NCBI RefSeq assembly: GCF_030733385.1 | Contig: NZ_JASHJC010000003.1 | Coordinates: 248,001-312,000 of the forward strand | DNA length: 64,000 nucleotides | Source: Roseovarius sp. MMSF_3359 | GTDB taxonomy: Bacteria; Pseudomonadota; Alphaproteobacteria; Rhodobacterales; Rhodobacteraceae | Direction: 5' to 3' | Shown here: positions 9,098-18,052 of the stretch, piece by piece | Position numbering within the stretch: the stretch's first letter is position 1 | Layout of the letters: every line of letters starts with the position of its first letter | Notes under the pieces: generated by a model | The model's input: only the letters and a program-made list of their open reading frames with translations | What the model was told of the DNA's origin: nothing | Database searches by the model: none | Position numbers and translations under genes: made by a program

Positions 9098-11167
9098 ATG
9101 TCCGAGGCGACACCCTATTCTGTGCTTTTCGAGCCGGTTCGCATCGGGCCGGTCACCGCGCGCAACCGCTTCTTCCAGGTACCGCATTGCAACGGCATGG
9201 GCCACATTCGCCCGCAGGCCGAAGCGGCGATGCGCGCGATGAAGGCCGAAGGGGGCTGGGCCGTCGTTTGCAATCAGGAGACGGAAATTCATCCGACCTC
9301 CGATCTCTCTCCCTATGCCGAAAACCGGCTCTGGGATGCGCGGGACATTCCCGCGCTGCGCCTGATGACCGAGGCGGTGCATGAAAAGGGGTCACTGGCG
9401 GCGATCGAACTGGCCCATAACGGGCATCATGCGCAGAACCTGATGACCCGCGCGCCCGTGCTGGCGCCGTCCGACATGTCGCTCGACGCGGCCTATCCGA
9501 AACAGGCCCGCGCCATGGACAAATCCGACATCCGCGACTTCCGCCGCTGGCACCGGGATGCAGCCCTGCGGGCACGGGACGCCGGGTTTGACATCATCTA
9601 CGTTTATGCCGGGCATGAAATGACGATCCCGCAGCATTTCATGCTGCCCCACCTGAACACCCGTTCCGACGAATATGGCGGCAGCCTGGAAAATCGCGTG
9701 CGCCTGACCCGCGAACTGCTGGAAGACACGCGCGAGGCGGTGGGCGACACCTGCGCCGTGGCCTTCCGTTTTGCCGTTGATGAGGTCATGGGCACGAGCG
9801 GCATGCAGGCCGCCGAGGAAGGCCGTGCCGTGGTCGAAATGCTGGCCGATCTGCCGGACCTCTGGGACGTCAACGTGTCGAACTGGGCCAACGATTCCAT
9901 GACCACCCGGTTCCAACCGCAGGACGGGTATCAGAACGACCATATCGCCTTTGTCAAATCCGTGACCGGCAAGCCGGTTGTCGGGGTGGGCCGCCTGACC
10001 TCACCCGACATGATGGTGTCGATGATCCGCAAAGGGGTTGTCGACCTGATCGGCGCGGCGCGGCCTTCGATTGCCGATCCGTTCCTTCCGAAAAAGATCG
10101 AAGAGGGCCGCATCGACGAGATCCGCGAATGTATCGGGTGCAACATCTGCGTCATGGCCGACAGCGTGGGCGCGCCGATCCGCTGCACCCAGAACCCCAC
10201 CATGGGGGAGGAATGGCGGCGCGGCTGGCATCCGGAAAAGATCGCGCCGAGGCGGGACGAAAACGAAGCACTAGTTGTGGGCGCAGGTCCCGCGGGGCTT
10301 GAATGCGCGCTGCAACTGGCGCGGCGCGGCTATCAGGTGACCCTGGCGGAGGCGTCGGATGCACCCGGAGGCCGCGTCCTGCGCGAGAGCGCCTTGCCAG
10401 GTTTGGGCGCGTGGATGCGGGTCGCCGATTACCGCCTGAACGAGCTGCGCCAAAGGGCCAATGTCCAGATTTTCACCGAAAGCCCCCTCAGTGCAGAGCA
10501 GGTGATGGAACTCGGCATCCCGAATGTTTTCGTCGCAACGGGCGCGCACTGGCGCCGAGACGGCATCGGGCGAAACACGATGCGCACCCCCCCGGTGATC
10601 GCTGCCGATGCGGTCATCCTGACCCCTGATGACATCATGGCCGGGACATTACCGCCGGACGGCCCCGTCGCGGTCTACGATGACGATCACGCCTACCTCG
10701 CCGGTGTGTTGGCCGAAAAGCTGGCGGCGGACGGGCACAAGGTTGCCTTTGTCACACCAGAAAGCCTTGTGTCGGGTTTCACCAGCCTCACCTTGGAGCA
10801 GCACCGCGTGCAGGCACGGCTTCTGGAGCTTGGCGTGGACATCATCTGCAACCACACGCTGGCGAGCCTTGAGCCCGACGCGATTCAGATCGCCTGTGGT
10901 TATACTGGGCGTAGACGGGAGATTGCCTGCGACGCAGCGGTTCTGGTGACCGAGCGCCTGCGCGAAACCGCGCTCTATGATGCGCTTCAAGGCCGTGGCC
11001 TGACGACGCTGGAGCTGATCGGTGATGCGGCGGGTCCCGCGCTCATTGCCGATGCGGTTTATGCCGGCCACATGGCGGCGCGCAACTTCGAACGCCCAAA
11101 AGCGGACGTGGAACAAGAATGGTTCCGCCGGGAAATCATGTCTCTTAGCGAAGGAGCATCGTCATGA
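9098..11167 (+). CDS. Trimethylamine-dehydrogenase-like iron-sulfur flavoprotein (old yellow enzyme family)
   Basis: The protein has 689 residues in the trimethylamine/histamine dehydrogenase layout: an FMN-binding TIM barrel, a 4Fe-4S site CIGCNIC plus a later Cys, then ADP- and nucleotide-binding domains starting at VVGAGPAGLE. Cys31 in RFFQVPHC matches the position that carries 6-S-cysteinyl FMN in trimethylamine dehydrogenase. The Tyr and His of YVYAGHE match its catalytic pair. Residues that form the trimethylammonium-binding aromatic bowl of that enzyme do not appear conserved, so the substrate is probably another N-methyl compound, as for dimethylglycine or N-methylproline demethylases of this family. 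Enzymes of this class oxidatively demethylate amines and reduce an electron-transfer flavoprotein. The stop overlaps the start of the Rieske gene (ATGA). Confidence 0.85.
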   Translation: MSEATPYSVLFEPVRIGPVTARNRFFQVPHCNGMGHIRPQAEAAMRAMKAEGGWAVVCNQETEIHPTSDLSPYAENRLWDARDIPALRLMTEAVHEKGSLAAIELAHNGHHAQNLMTRAPVLAPSDMSLDAAYPKQARAMDKSDIRDFRRWHRDAALRARDAGFDIIYVYAGHEMTIPQHFMLPHLNTRSDEYGGSLENRVRLTRELLEDTREAVGDTCAVAFRFAVDEVMGTSGMQAAEEGRAVVEMLADLPDLWDVNVSNWANDSMTTRFQPQDGYQNDHIAFVKSVTGKPVVGVGRLTSPDMMVSMIRKGVVDLIGAARPSIADPFLPKKIEEGRIDEIRECIGCNICVMADSVGAPIRCTQNPTMGEEWRRGWHPEKIAPRRDENEALVVGAGPAGLECALQLARRGYQVTLAEASDAPGGRVLRESALPGLGAWMRVADYRLNELRQRANVQIFTESPLSAEQVMELGIPNVFVATGAHWRRDGIGRNTMRTPPVIAADAVILTPDDIMAGTLPPDGPVAVYDDDHAYLAGVLAEKLAADGHKVAFVTPESLVSGFTSLTLEQHRVQARLLELGVDIICNHTLASLEPDAIQIACGYTGRRREIACDAAVLVTERLRETALYDALQGRGLTTLELIGDAAGPALIADAVYAGHMAARNFERPKADVEQEWFRREIMSLSEGASS

Positions 11168-12369
11168 CATCGCAGCCCGAAGATCTGAATATCCTCATGG
11201 CCAGGCACAAGGCTGGCTATGCCCTGCCGCGGGAATTCTACACCTCTCGCGCGATGTTCGATCAGGACATCGCGCGGGTCTGGAACCGGAACTGGATCTG
11301 GGTCGGTCATGAAAGCCAGATCCCCGAACCGGGGGATTACTTCCTTTTCGACTATGGCCCTGAATCGCTTATCATCGTGCGCGATCGCGAGGGGGCCGTC
11401 CGCGCGCATCTCAACGTCTGCCGTCATCGCGGCTCGCGCGTCTGCACCGAGGGTGCGGGCAAGGCACGGGTATTCGTCTGCCCCTATCACGCCTGGACTT
11501 ATGAGCTGACCGGCGAGTTGCGCGCGGGTCGCGAGATGGGGCCGGATTTCGATCCGGCGAAATGGGGTTTGTTGCCGGCGCAGGTGATCCTTTTCCAGGG
11601 GATGATCCTGGTCTGCCCAAGCGACGAGGCCCCGCCCCTGGCGGACGCATTGGACGCGCTGGCACCGCTTACCGCGCCGTTCGGGTTTGAAGACCTGAAG
11701 GTGGTGCACGAGGCGCATTACCCGGTTCCGGCCAACTGGAAACTGGCGGTTGAAAACTACCTCGAATGCTATCACTGCGCTCCGGCCCACCAGGAATATG
11801 CGCGCTCCCACACGTTGAAATCACCGCAGCAGATGGCCGCCCTCCTGCCCGCCATGCAGGAGCGCAGCGTGGCCGCGGGCCTGCCCACCACGGAACTCAA
11901 TATGTCCGGCGCCGACGCCATCGCGCCGGGGGCAGATGTCTACTACCGGCGCTACCCGCTTTTCGATGGCTACCAGACCGGAAGCCGAAGCGGCGTGCCG
12001 ATGGCCCCCCTCCTCGGGTCGTTACAGGATTTTGACGGGGGGGCCACAGATGTGAGCCTCGGCATCCTCAACTATTTCCTGGTCTACTCCGATCACCTGG
12101 TGGGCTACCGCTTTGTGCCGCGCGATGTGCAGGAGACGGATATTCAGGTGGTTTGGATGGTCCGGAAGGACGCCGAGGAGGGCCGCGATTATACCGCGGA
12201 CGAACTGACCTGGCTCTGGCATGTGACCTCGCAGGATGACGAACGGATCATCCGCCATAACCAGGCCGGCGTGAATTCGAACTTCTTTCAGCCCGGCCCC
12301 CTGGCCGAGATGGAATGGGCGATCAACGACTTCTATGAATTCTACAAGAAAATGAATGGCGTTCCCTGA
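11164..12369 (+). CDS. Rieske non-haem iron oxygenase, betaine/carnitine monooxygenase type
   Basis: The protein has 401 residues. The Rieske 2Fe-2S site is CRH followed by 17 residues and then CPYH. The mononuclear iron site reads NYLECYHCAPAH, with the two histidines and acidic residue of the family. This layout matches oxygenase subunits that N-demethylate quaternary ammonium compounds (glycine betaine, stachydrine, carnitine). Such enzymes need a ferredoxin-type reductase; none is encoded next to it. It is translationally coupled to the flavoprotein upstream, suggesting consecutive demethylation steps: oxygenase on the quaternary amine, flavoprotein on the tertiary one. The exact substrate is unknown. 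Confidence 0.85.
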   Translation: MTSQPEDLNILMARHKAGYALPREFYTSRAMFDQDIARVWNRNWIWVGHESQIPEPGDYFLFDYGPESLIIVRDREGAVRAHLNVCRHRGSRVCTEGAGKARVFVCPYHAWTYELTGELRAGREMGPDFDPAKWGLLPAQVILFQGMILVCPSDEAPPLADALDALAPLTAPFGFEDLKVVHEAHYPVPANWKLAVENYLECYHCAPAHQEYARSHTLKSPQQMAALLPAMQERSVAAGLPTTELNMSGADAIAPGADVYYRRYPLFDGYQTGSRSGVPMAPLLGSLQDFDGGATDVSLGILNYFLVYSDHLVGYRFVPRDVQETDIQVVWMVRKDAEEGRDYTADELTWLWHVTSQDDERIIRHNQAGVNSNFFQPGPLAEMEWAINDFYEFYKKMNGVP

Positions 12370-12438
12370 TCCGGCCACCCATGCCGGGCCAGATACATCC
12401 GCATATCGCAGACCTTACTTCCAGAGAAAGCACCGCAA

Positions 12439-13815
12439 ATGACCCTGTTCAATGATTTCGGCCAGATCCGGCAATGGGACAATGAAAACTTCGTCCACCC
12501 CTGGGAAGGGATGGCCGGGATCGGCACCAACCAGCGGACGTTCACCGAAGCCGCGAGCGGCATCTATGTCACCACCGAAACCGGCAAGCGTCTGATCGAC
12601 GGGCCCGCAGGGATGTGGTGCGTGCAGGTGGGCTATGGCAGCACGGAAATAGCCGATGCCATGGCCGAGCAGGCGCGTGACATGGCCTATTTCTCACCCT
12701 TCAACAACGCCCACTCCATGCCCGCGCGGCTGGCCCACGAGATCGCCGAACGGACGCCCGGCGACCTCAACCATGTCTTTTTCACCACCGGCGGGTCCAC
12801 CGCCGTGGATACCGCGCTCCGCTTCGTGCATTTCCGCAACAACCTGCTTGGGCGGCCAGAAAAGAAAATCGTGATCTCGCGCCAGAAGGCCTATCACGGC
12901 TCGACCTATCTCGCCGCCAGCGTGAGCGGTAAGGAACGCGACAAGGGATGGCTCGACCAGGCGCAGGAGCTGGCCTATTTCCTGCCGAATGTGAACCCGT
13001 CCCTGCGGCCCGAAGGCATGAGCATCGACAGTTTCCTTGATGAAAAGGTGGCCGACCTCGAACAGGCAATCCTTGAAATCGGCGCCGACAGGGTGGCTGC
13101 TTTTATCGCCGAACCGATCCTCGCCTCGGGCGGCGTTATCGTGCCGCCAAAGGGCTATCACAAACGCTGCCTCGAGGTGTGCCGCAAACATGACGTGCTC
13201 TATATCTCGGACGAGGTGGTCACCGGATGGGGCCGTCTGGGGCACTGGTTCGCCTCCGAAGAGGTGTTCGACATCGTGCCGGACATCATCACGACCGCCA
13301 AGGGCCTGACCTCGGGATACGTGCCGATGGGGGCGTGCATCATCTCGGACGAACTGATTGACAGCGTTTCGGGCGAAAATGCCAAAGGTGCCACATTTTC
13401 AAACGGATACACCTATTCCGGCCATCCGGTTTCTGCCGCGGCAGCACTGAAAAACATCGAGATCTTCGAACGCGACGGGATTCTCGAGCATGTAAGATCG
13501 GTCGCGCCGCTCTTCCTGGAGCGGCTGCACGGGCTACGCGATCACCCGATCGTCAGCGACACCCGCGGCATGGGCCTTGTCGGCTGTGTCGAATGTCACA
13601 CGGGAGCCGGTGACGACAGCATCGAAACCGACCGCGCCATTGGCGCCCGCATCGACCACCACTGCCAGGAATTGGGCCTGATCCTTCGGCCGAACATCAA
13701 CATGTGCGTCTTTTCCCCGCCATTGATCATCACCGAGCAGCAAATCAATCAGATGTTCGACATTATGGACGAAGGGATCCGGCGCGCGGCGAAAGACGTC
13801 ATGAATGGTTGTTGA
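12439..13815 (+). CDS. Class III pyridoxal-phosphate aminotransferase
   Basis: This 458-residue member of the omega-amino-acid/diamine aminotransferase group has the cofactor-contact residues in FFTTGGSTAVDTA, the aspartate in YISDEVVTGWGR and the Schiff-base lysine in TTAKGLTSGYVPMG. Such enzymes move a terminal amino group of beta-alanine, taurine, GABA or diamines to pyruvate or another keto acid. It follows the Rieske gene by about 70 bases on the same strand and probably ends the catabolic operon. The substrate cannot be read from sequence. A terminal amine, freed after demethylation of the imported compound, would make sense. Confidence 0.88.
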   Translation: MTLFNDFGQIRQWDNENFVHPWEGMAGIGTNQRTFTEAASGIYVTTETGKRLIDGPAGMWCVQVGYGSTEIADAMAEQARDMAYFSPFNNAHSMPARLAHEIAERTPGDLNHVFFTTGGSTAVDTALRFVHFRNNLLGRPEKKIVISRQKAYHGSTYLAASVSGKERDKGWLDQAQELAYFLPNVNPSLRPEGMSIDSFLDEKVADLEQAILEIGADRVAAFIAEPILASGGVIVPPKGYHKRCLEVCRKHDVLYISDEVVTGWGRLGHWFASEEVFDIVPDIITTAKGLTSGYVPMGACIISDELIDSVSGENAKGATFSNGYTYSGHPVSAAAALKNIEIFERDGILEHVRSVAPLFLERLHGLRDHPIVSDTRGMGLVGCVECHTGAGDDSIETDRAIGARIDHHCQELGLILRPNINMCVFSPPLIITEQQINQMFDIMDEGIRRAAKDVMNGC

Positions 13816-13898
13816 GATTATCGCTGCCGTGACGCCCCCCAGTTCACCACGCCCACAAAGGGATGTTTCGAACAGGGTCCCGGTCCCCTCGGCATAAC

Positions 13899-15353
13899 CT
13901 ATCCGAAGCGTGTCTCGGTCCTTGGCCAGTAGTCCAAAAGGCGTTTGGTGTACGCCATGTCCCGAAAATCCGGGGACGTCCCGCCGGGTGTGGCCACCTG
14001 TATGATCCGATGCGCAATCTCCTGAAACGGGCCATAGAAGTGAAACAGGGATTTGACCGTCACGAGTGACTTGGCCGACAGGTCGATGCCCAATTGTTCG
14101 AAGGCTTCCGGGTGATAGACCTGCGTGCGCAAGTCGTTGATCACGATATCGACCTCGTCACCGGTCCTGAGCCAGACCATCGTGCCTAATGGCTCCAACC
14201 CTTTGCCCAGATGTTGCCCCAGCCCCGCGGCAATATTCATCACCTGCACCGTGAGGTCGACGGGATCGCCGGAATACGGCCCGGTCTTGCCACCCAGCCT
14301 CAGGTGCAGATCGGCGCCGACCCGCGCATCCTGGCAGATGCGCACAGCGACCGGGTCCCAGTAGATGCCCGTTGCCACCCGCGACAGCGATCTGTCGAGG
14401 ATGGCGCGAAGGACAAAGGTGGAATCACCCGGCGCGCCCCCGCCGGAATTATCCCCCATATCGGCCAGAACGATCGGCCCCTTCGCGCTCGTGGCCGCAT
14501 CGTCCAGCGCCGCATCAAGCGTGGCCAACTCGGTCGTCACGTCGTGGCGCTGCTCGAAAAACTCGTTGGCCAACCGTTCTGCCGTGCGCGCCGCCAGGTC
14601 CGGGTCACCATCGGTGATGACCAGCGTGCGCGCGCCGACCCGCGCCACATCGGCCCAGGGAAACCCATGGGCCAGCGAGACTGACAGAATGCCGCTGGTC
14701 TGCTCCAGTGCCGTCATCCCGTCGACATAGTCCCGCATCACCCCCGTCTTGGTCAGGTAAAGATTGACCATCCCGCAATCGGCATCCCGCATGACCGGTC
14801 GGATTTCACCCGCGGCGGTCCGCAGCGCGAGGTCAAAAAGCTCCTCCGCCCGGTCCGAAGCATCATCATGCGGATATTCCTTGAAACAGATAAGCAGATC
14901 ACTGGCCTCCATCATTCTTTCGGTCAGGTGGCAATGCAAGTCCAGAGAAACGCCAATCGTCGCCTCCGGGCAGATCCTGCGCAGGCGGGCCAGCAGGTCA
15001 CCTTCGCAATCATCCTCTCCTTCGGCGACCATGGCACCGTGAAGTTGCAACAAGATGATGTCCGCGCCACCTGCCTTTTCGAGGTCGGTCAGGATCTCGT
15101 CACGCAGAGCGGTGTAACACGCGGCCGTCGTCCGACCCGCGGGCTCGGCGATGGCCGCAAGGCTTTCCACCACGTCCCAGTCCAGGGCCTCTGCCCGCGC
15201 CCGCCAGACGTGAAGCGCCTCGGTCATCAGGTTGGGAGCCTCGCGGGTCGCATCGCCATGGCGCAGGAAGTACTCCTCGAACCCCGACATCGCCGTCGGC
15301 ATCGGGCAGAAGGTGTTGGTTTCTGTGGAAAGCGTGGCGATGAATAGACGCAT
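13899..15353 (-). CDS. M81 family metallopeptidase-like protein (MlrC/microcystinase C-like)
   Basis: The product has about 484 residues and begins with MRLFIATLSTETNTF, the typical start of the MlrC (DUF1485) family. The metal-binding region includes LHGAMVAEGEDDCEGD and LDLHCHLT, and a second conserved block reads DMGDNSGGGAPGDST. The best-known relative cleaves linearised microcystin, but most family members sit beside peptide or opine transporters and have unknown small amide substrates. The ATG at 15351-15353 has a better-placed AGG than the GTG two codons earlier. It is divergent from the XRE-cupin regulator and convergent with the aminotransferase. Confidence 0.85.
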   Translation of the reverse strand: MRLFIATLSTETNTFCPMPTAMSGFEEYFLRHGDATREAPNLMTEALHVWRARAEALDWDVVESLAAIAEPAGRTTAACYTALRDEILTDLEKAGGADIILLQLHGAMVAEGEDDCEGDLLARLRRICPEATIGVSLDLHCHLTERMMEASDLLICFKEYPHDDASDRAEELFDLALRTAAGEIRPVMRDADCGMVNLYLTKTGVMRDYVDGMTALEQTSGILSVSLAHGFPWADVARVGARTLVITDGDPDLAARTAERLANEFFEQRHDVTTELATLDAALDDAATSAKGPIVLADMGDNSGGGAPGDSTFVLRAILDRSLSRVATGIYWDPVAVRICQDARVGADLHLRLGGKTGPYSGDPVDLTVQVMNIAAGLGQHLGKGLEPLGTMVWLRTGDEVDIVINDLRTQVYHPEAFEQLGIDLSAKSLVTVKSLFHFYGPFQEIAHRIIQVATPGGTSPDFRDMAYTKRLLDYWPRTETRFG

Positions 15354-15561
15354 GGTCACCTGCTAAATCTCTGTGATGCGCCTTCGCCTGCCGAAAACAC
15401 ATCCTTCTGACTACCCCAAGACAGAAGCCGCGCTGTGAAGTCATCGGCGTCAAAGGAGCCAAACCCATCGAAACGACGGACATTCACCGACCCTATCTGC
15501 ACGCCCGTGCCGTCAAAAGGTCTAGGGGTACTCCCAAGTAATTTGCAAGAATTTCTACCAT

Positions 15562-15592
15562 ATACAAGAATTTTTGTAGTTTTTTCTTGTAT
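15562..15592. promoter_or_regulatory. Inverted repeat operator candidate for the XRE-cupin regulator
   Basis: The arms ATACAAGAA (15562-15570) and TTCTTGTAT (15584-15592) are perfectly complementary, with centres 22 bp apart, about two helical turns. A third related half-site, CAAGAA, lies just upstream near 15546. The element is in the AT-rich divergent promoter region between the M81 gene and the regulator, 45 bp before the regulator's start. Confidence 0.6.
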
Positions 15593-15636
15593 TGAGAAAG
15601 ACACTCTGCAAATTTATGGAATCAAGGGGAGAGAAA

Positions 15637-16329
15637 ATGGCGCAAATCGAAGAAATTGGTGAGCGCGACGGCGCAGCAGGCGGTCAGGAGCGCAGTGTTG
15701 CCGCCTTCGGACTAGAAGTGCGGCAGCTTCGCAAGGCGCGCCGGATGACCCTTGCCGAACTGGCCGCCGCCAGCGGCGTGTCCGTCAGTCACCTCAGCGC
15801 CATCGAAAGGGGGGCCGTCAATGCCTCGCTCGACAAGGTCAACCGGCTGGCCGATGCACTCGCCGTACCGGTGGCGTGGTTCTTCACACGCCGCCCCGGC
15901 GAAGGGCCGCTGGAGCGGGCCCACGTGGTCCGGTCGCAGAACCGGCGCAATCTCAACCTTCTTTACGGCGAAACATCCGACGAGAGCGGTTATACCGACT
16001 GGCTCCTGTCCAGCACGATTGGCGGCGAGTTTTACTTCGGCGTCAGCGAATACGCCCCGCGTTCCGAGACCCGGGAAGAAGACATCGTGATCCGCGACGG
16101 AGAGCAGCACTGCCTCGTCCTCGAAGGTGAAATAGAACTGGTGCTGCGCAACGAAGTGATCGTGCTGCGTGCCGGCGACAGCTACAGCATCCCGGGCGAC
16201 ATCCCCCACAAGACAAGCAACCATGGTGAGGCACCCGCGCGGATGATCTGGGTGAACTCACCGGTCATCATTCCAAAAGACTGCGCCCTTGAAAACAACG
16301 CTTTGGCCCGGTCCGAGCGCACTGGCTGA
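15637..16329 (+). CDS. XRE family regulator with C-terminal cupin domain
   Basis: The protein has about 230 residues. Residues 20-80 contain a Cro/CI helix-turn-helix (MTLAELAAASGVSVSHLSAIE). Residues 140-220 contain a cupin_2 barrel with the HCLVLEGEIELVLRNE strand pair and a GDIPHKTSNHG metal or ligand site. Proteins of this build regulate amino-acid, polyamine or aldehyde metabolism and sense a small effector in the cupin. I take the ATG at 15637, preceded by AAGGGGAGAG, rather than the upstream ATG at 15592. It lies directly before a solute-binding protein gene on the same strand, so it likely controls that gene and the divergent M81 gene. Confidence 0.88.
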   Translation: MAQIEEIGERDGAAGGQERSVAAFGLEVRQLRKARRMTLAELAAASGVSVSHLSAIERGAVNASLDKVNRLADALAVPVAWFFTRRPGEGPLERAHVVRSQNRRNLNLLYGETSDESGYTDWLLSSTIGGEFYFGVSEYAPRSETREEDIVIRDGEQHCLVLEGEIELVLRNEVIVLRAGDSYSIPGDIPHKTSNHGEAPARMIWVNSPVIIPKDCALENNALARSERTG

Positions 16330-16356
16330 GAAACAGAATTAACAGGGAGACAAGAT

Positions 16357-17910
16357 ATGACAAAAAGCTTCATTCAACCGACCCGCCGCAGTGTCCTTGG
16401 CGGTGGGGCCGCCCTCGGGGCGCTTGGACTTGCGGGCATGCCGGCGTTGGCCGAAACGCCCAAACGCGGTGGCACTGTGCGCGTCGCATTGGCCGAAGGA
16501 TCGACGCAGGACTCGCTCAACCCGTGGACCTACACGGATATCTACATGATGTCCGTGGGCTTCGCGACACACTCGACCCTGACCGAAATCGACCCGAGCG
16601 GCGCGCTTGTTGGCGACGCGGCGGAAAGCTGGGAAGGCTCCAACGCGGCGCAGACCTGGACGTTCAAACTGCGGCCCGAGGTGACGTTTTCCGACGGCCG
16701 CCCCCTGCGTCCCGAGGATGTGATCGGATCGCTGAAGTTCCACGGCGGGGAGGATTCCGGCTCCGGCATGCGCACCACGGCGGACATGATCACCGATATC
16801 CGCAAGGATGGCGACCACACCGTGGTCTTCGAACTTCAGGGGCCGAACGCCGATTTCCCGTTCCTGATGGCGGATTATCACTTCATCCTGATGCCAGTCG
16901 AAGACGGCAAACCCAATTGGGAGGATTTCATCGGCACCGGCGGCTACACACTCGAAGACCACCAGGCGGGCGTTCGCACCCTCCTCAAGCGCCGCGACGA
17001 CTACTGGAAAGAGAACCGCGCCTGGTTCGACGAGATCGAAATCCTTTACGTGCCCGACGTCTCCTCCCGCCAAAGCGGATTGCAGACCGGCGAGATCGAC
17101 ATCATGAGCCGCGTGGACCTCAAGACCGTCGGGCTGCTTGAACGGGTGCCATCGGTCAAGGTCGAGGAAGCCACCGGGTTCCTGCATTACACCTTCCCGA
17201 TGAATACCGGGCTGAACCCCTATGACAACAATGAGCTCCGCCTCGCGCTCAAGCACGGGATTGACCGGGAGACGATGGTCAAGACCATCCTCAATGGCCG
17301 CGGGATCGTTGGCAACGACCACCCGATCGCACCATCGGTCCCCTATCACAACACCGAGTTGGCGCAGCGGACCTACGACCCGGACAAGGCCAAATTCCAC
17401 CTCAAGAATGCTGGCCTCGAGAGCATCGACCTGACCTGCGCCGCGGCCGACGCCGCCTATTCCGGCGCGCTGGACGCAACGGTGCTTTACCGCGAGCATC
17501 TGGCGCCGGCGGGCATCAACCTGACCGTCGATCGCAAGCCTAATGACGGATACTGGTCCGATGTGTGGATGCAGGAGCCCTTCTGCGCCTGCTATTGGGG
17601 CGGCCGTCCGACCTGCGACTGGATGTTCTCGAGCGCCTATGCGTCAGGTGCGGACTGGAACGACACGTTCTGGGAGCATGAGCGGTTCAACGAATTGCTG
17701 GTTCAGGCCCGCGGAGAGCTAAACTCGGATCTCAGGTCCGAGATGTATGGCGAGATGCAGCAGATCGTCAGTGACGAAGGCGGCGTTGTGGTCTGGGCCT
17801 TTGCCAACTACGTCTATGCGATGTCCGAGAAGGTCGCCCATGGTCCCGACGTGGCCTCGAACTGGGAGATGGACGGCGGACGCTGGACCGAACGCTGGTG
17901 GTTCGCCTGA
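16357..17910 (+). CDS. Tat-exported ABC solute-binding protein, family 5 (peptide/opine type)
   Basis: The protein has 517 residues. It starts with a twin-arginine signal (TRRSVLGGGAALG, cleavage after ALAE) and continues as an SBP_bac_5 receptor: KRGGTVRVAL first strand, DSLNPWTY, and YTFPMNTGLNPYDNNELR in the second lobe. Relatives bind peptides, opines, nickel or glutathione in the periplasm. No permease or ATPase gene lies next to it, so it must use a transporter encoded elsewhere or act as a sensor. It follows the XRE-cupin regulator by 27 bases with a good GGGAGA ribosome-binding site, and is followed by two hairpins. Confidence 0.88.
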   Translation: MTKSFIQPTRRSVLGGGAALGALGLAGMPALAETPKRGGTVRVALAEGSTQDSLNPWTYTDIYMMSVGFATHSTLTEIDPSGALVGDAAESWEGSNAAQTWTFKLRPEVTFSDGRPLRPEDVIGSLKFHGGEDSGSGMRTTADMITDIRKDGDHTVVFELQGPNADFPFLMADYHFILMPVEDGKPNWEDFIGTGGYTLEDHQAGVRTLLKRRDDYWKENRAWFDEIEILYVPDVSSRQSGLQTGEIDIMSRVDLKTVGLLERVPSVKVEEATGFLHYTFPMNTGLNPYDNNELRLALKHGIDRETMVKTILNGRGIVGNDHPIAPSVPYHNTELAQRTYDPDKAKFHLKNAGLESIDLTCAAADAAYSGALDATVLYREHLAPAGINLTVDRKPNDGYWSDVWMQEPFCACYWGGRPTCDWMFSSAYASGADWNDTFWEHERFNELLVQARGELNSDLRSEMYGEMQQIVSDEGGVVVWAFANYVYAMSEKVAHGPDVASNWEMDGGRWTERWWFA

Positions 17911-17938
17911 TCGCAACCACCATGGAAACACGGGAGGC

Positions 17939-17957
17939 GGCTCCGGCGACCGGAGCC
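17939..17957 (+). terminator. Short hairpin after the family 5 binding-protein gene
   Basis: Arms GGCTCCGG (17939-17946) and CCGGAGCC (17950-17957) pair perfectly around CGA. With the next hairpin it probably ends or protects the binding-protein message. No T tract follows. Confidence 0.5.
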
Positions 17958-17972
17958 GATCCACAAGGGCGG

Positions 17973-18006
17973 GTGGGCGGTCCTCTTCCGCCGCCTGACC
18001 GCCCAC
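17973..18006 (+). terminator. Second hairpin before the alpha/beta hydrolase gene
   Basis: Ten-base arms GTGGGCGGTC (17973-17982) and GACCGCCCAC (17997-18006) pair perfectly with a 14-base loop. It lies between the binding-protein and hydrolase genes and may limit read-through. Confidence 0.5.
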
Positions 18007-18052
18007 AACCATCATCCACCGATCGCACAATCCACTGCAAGGAGATGACGGA

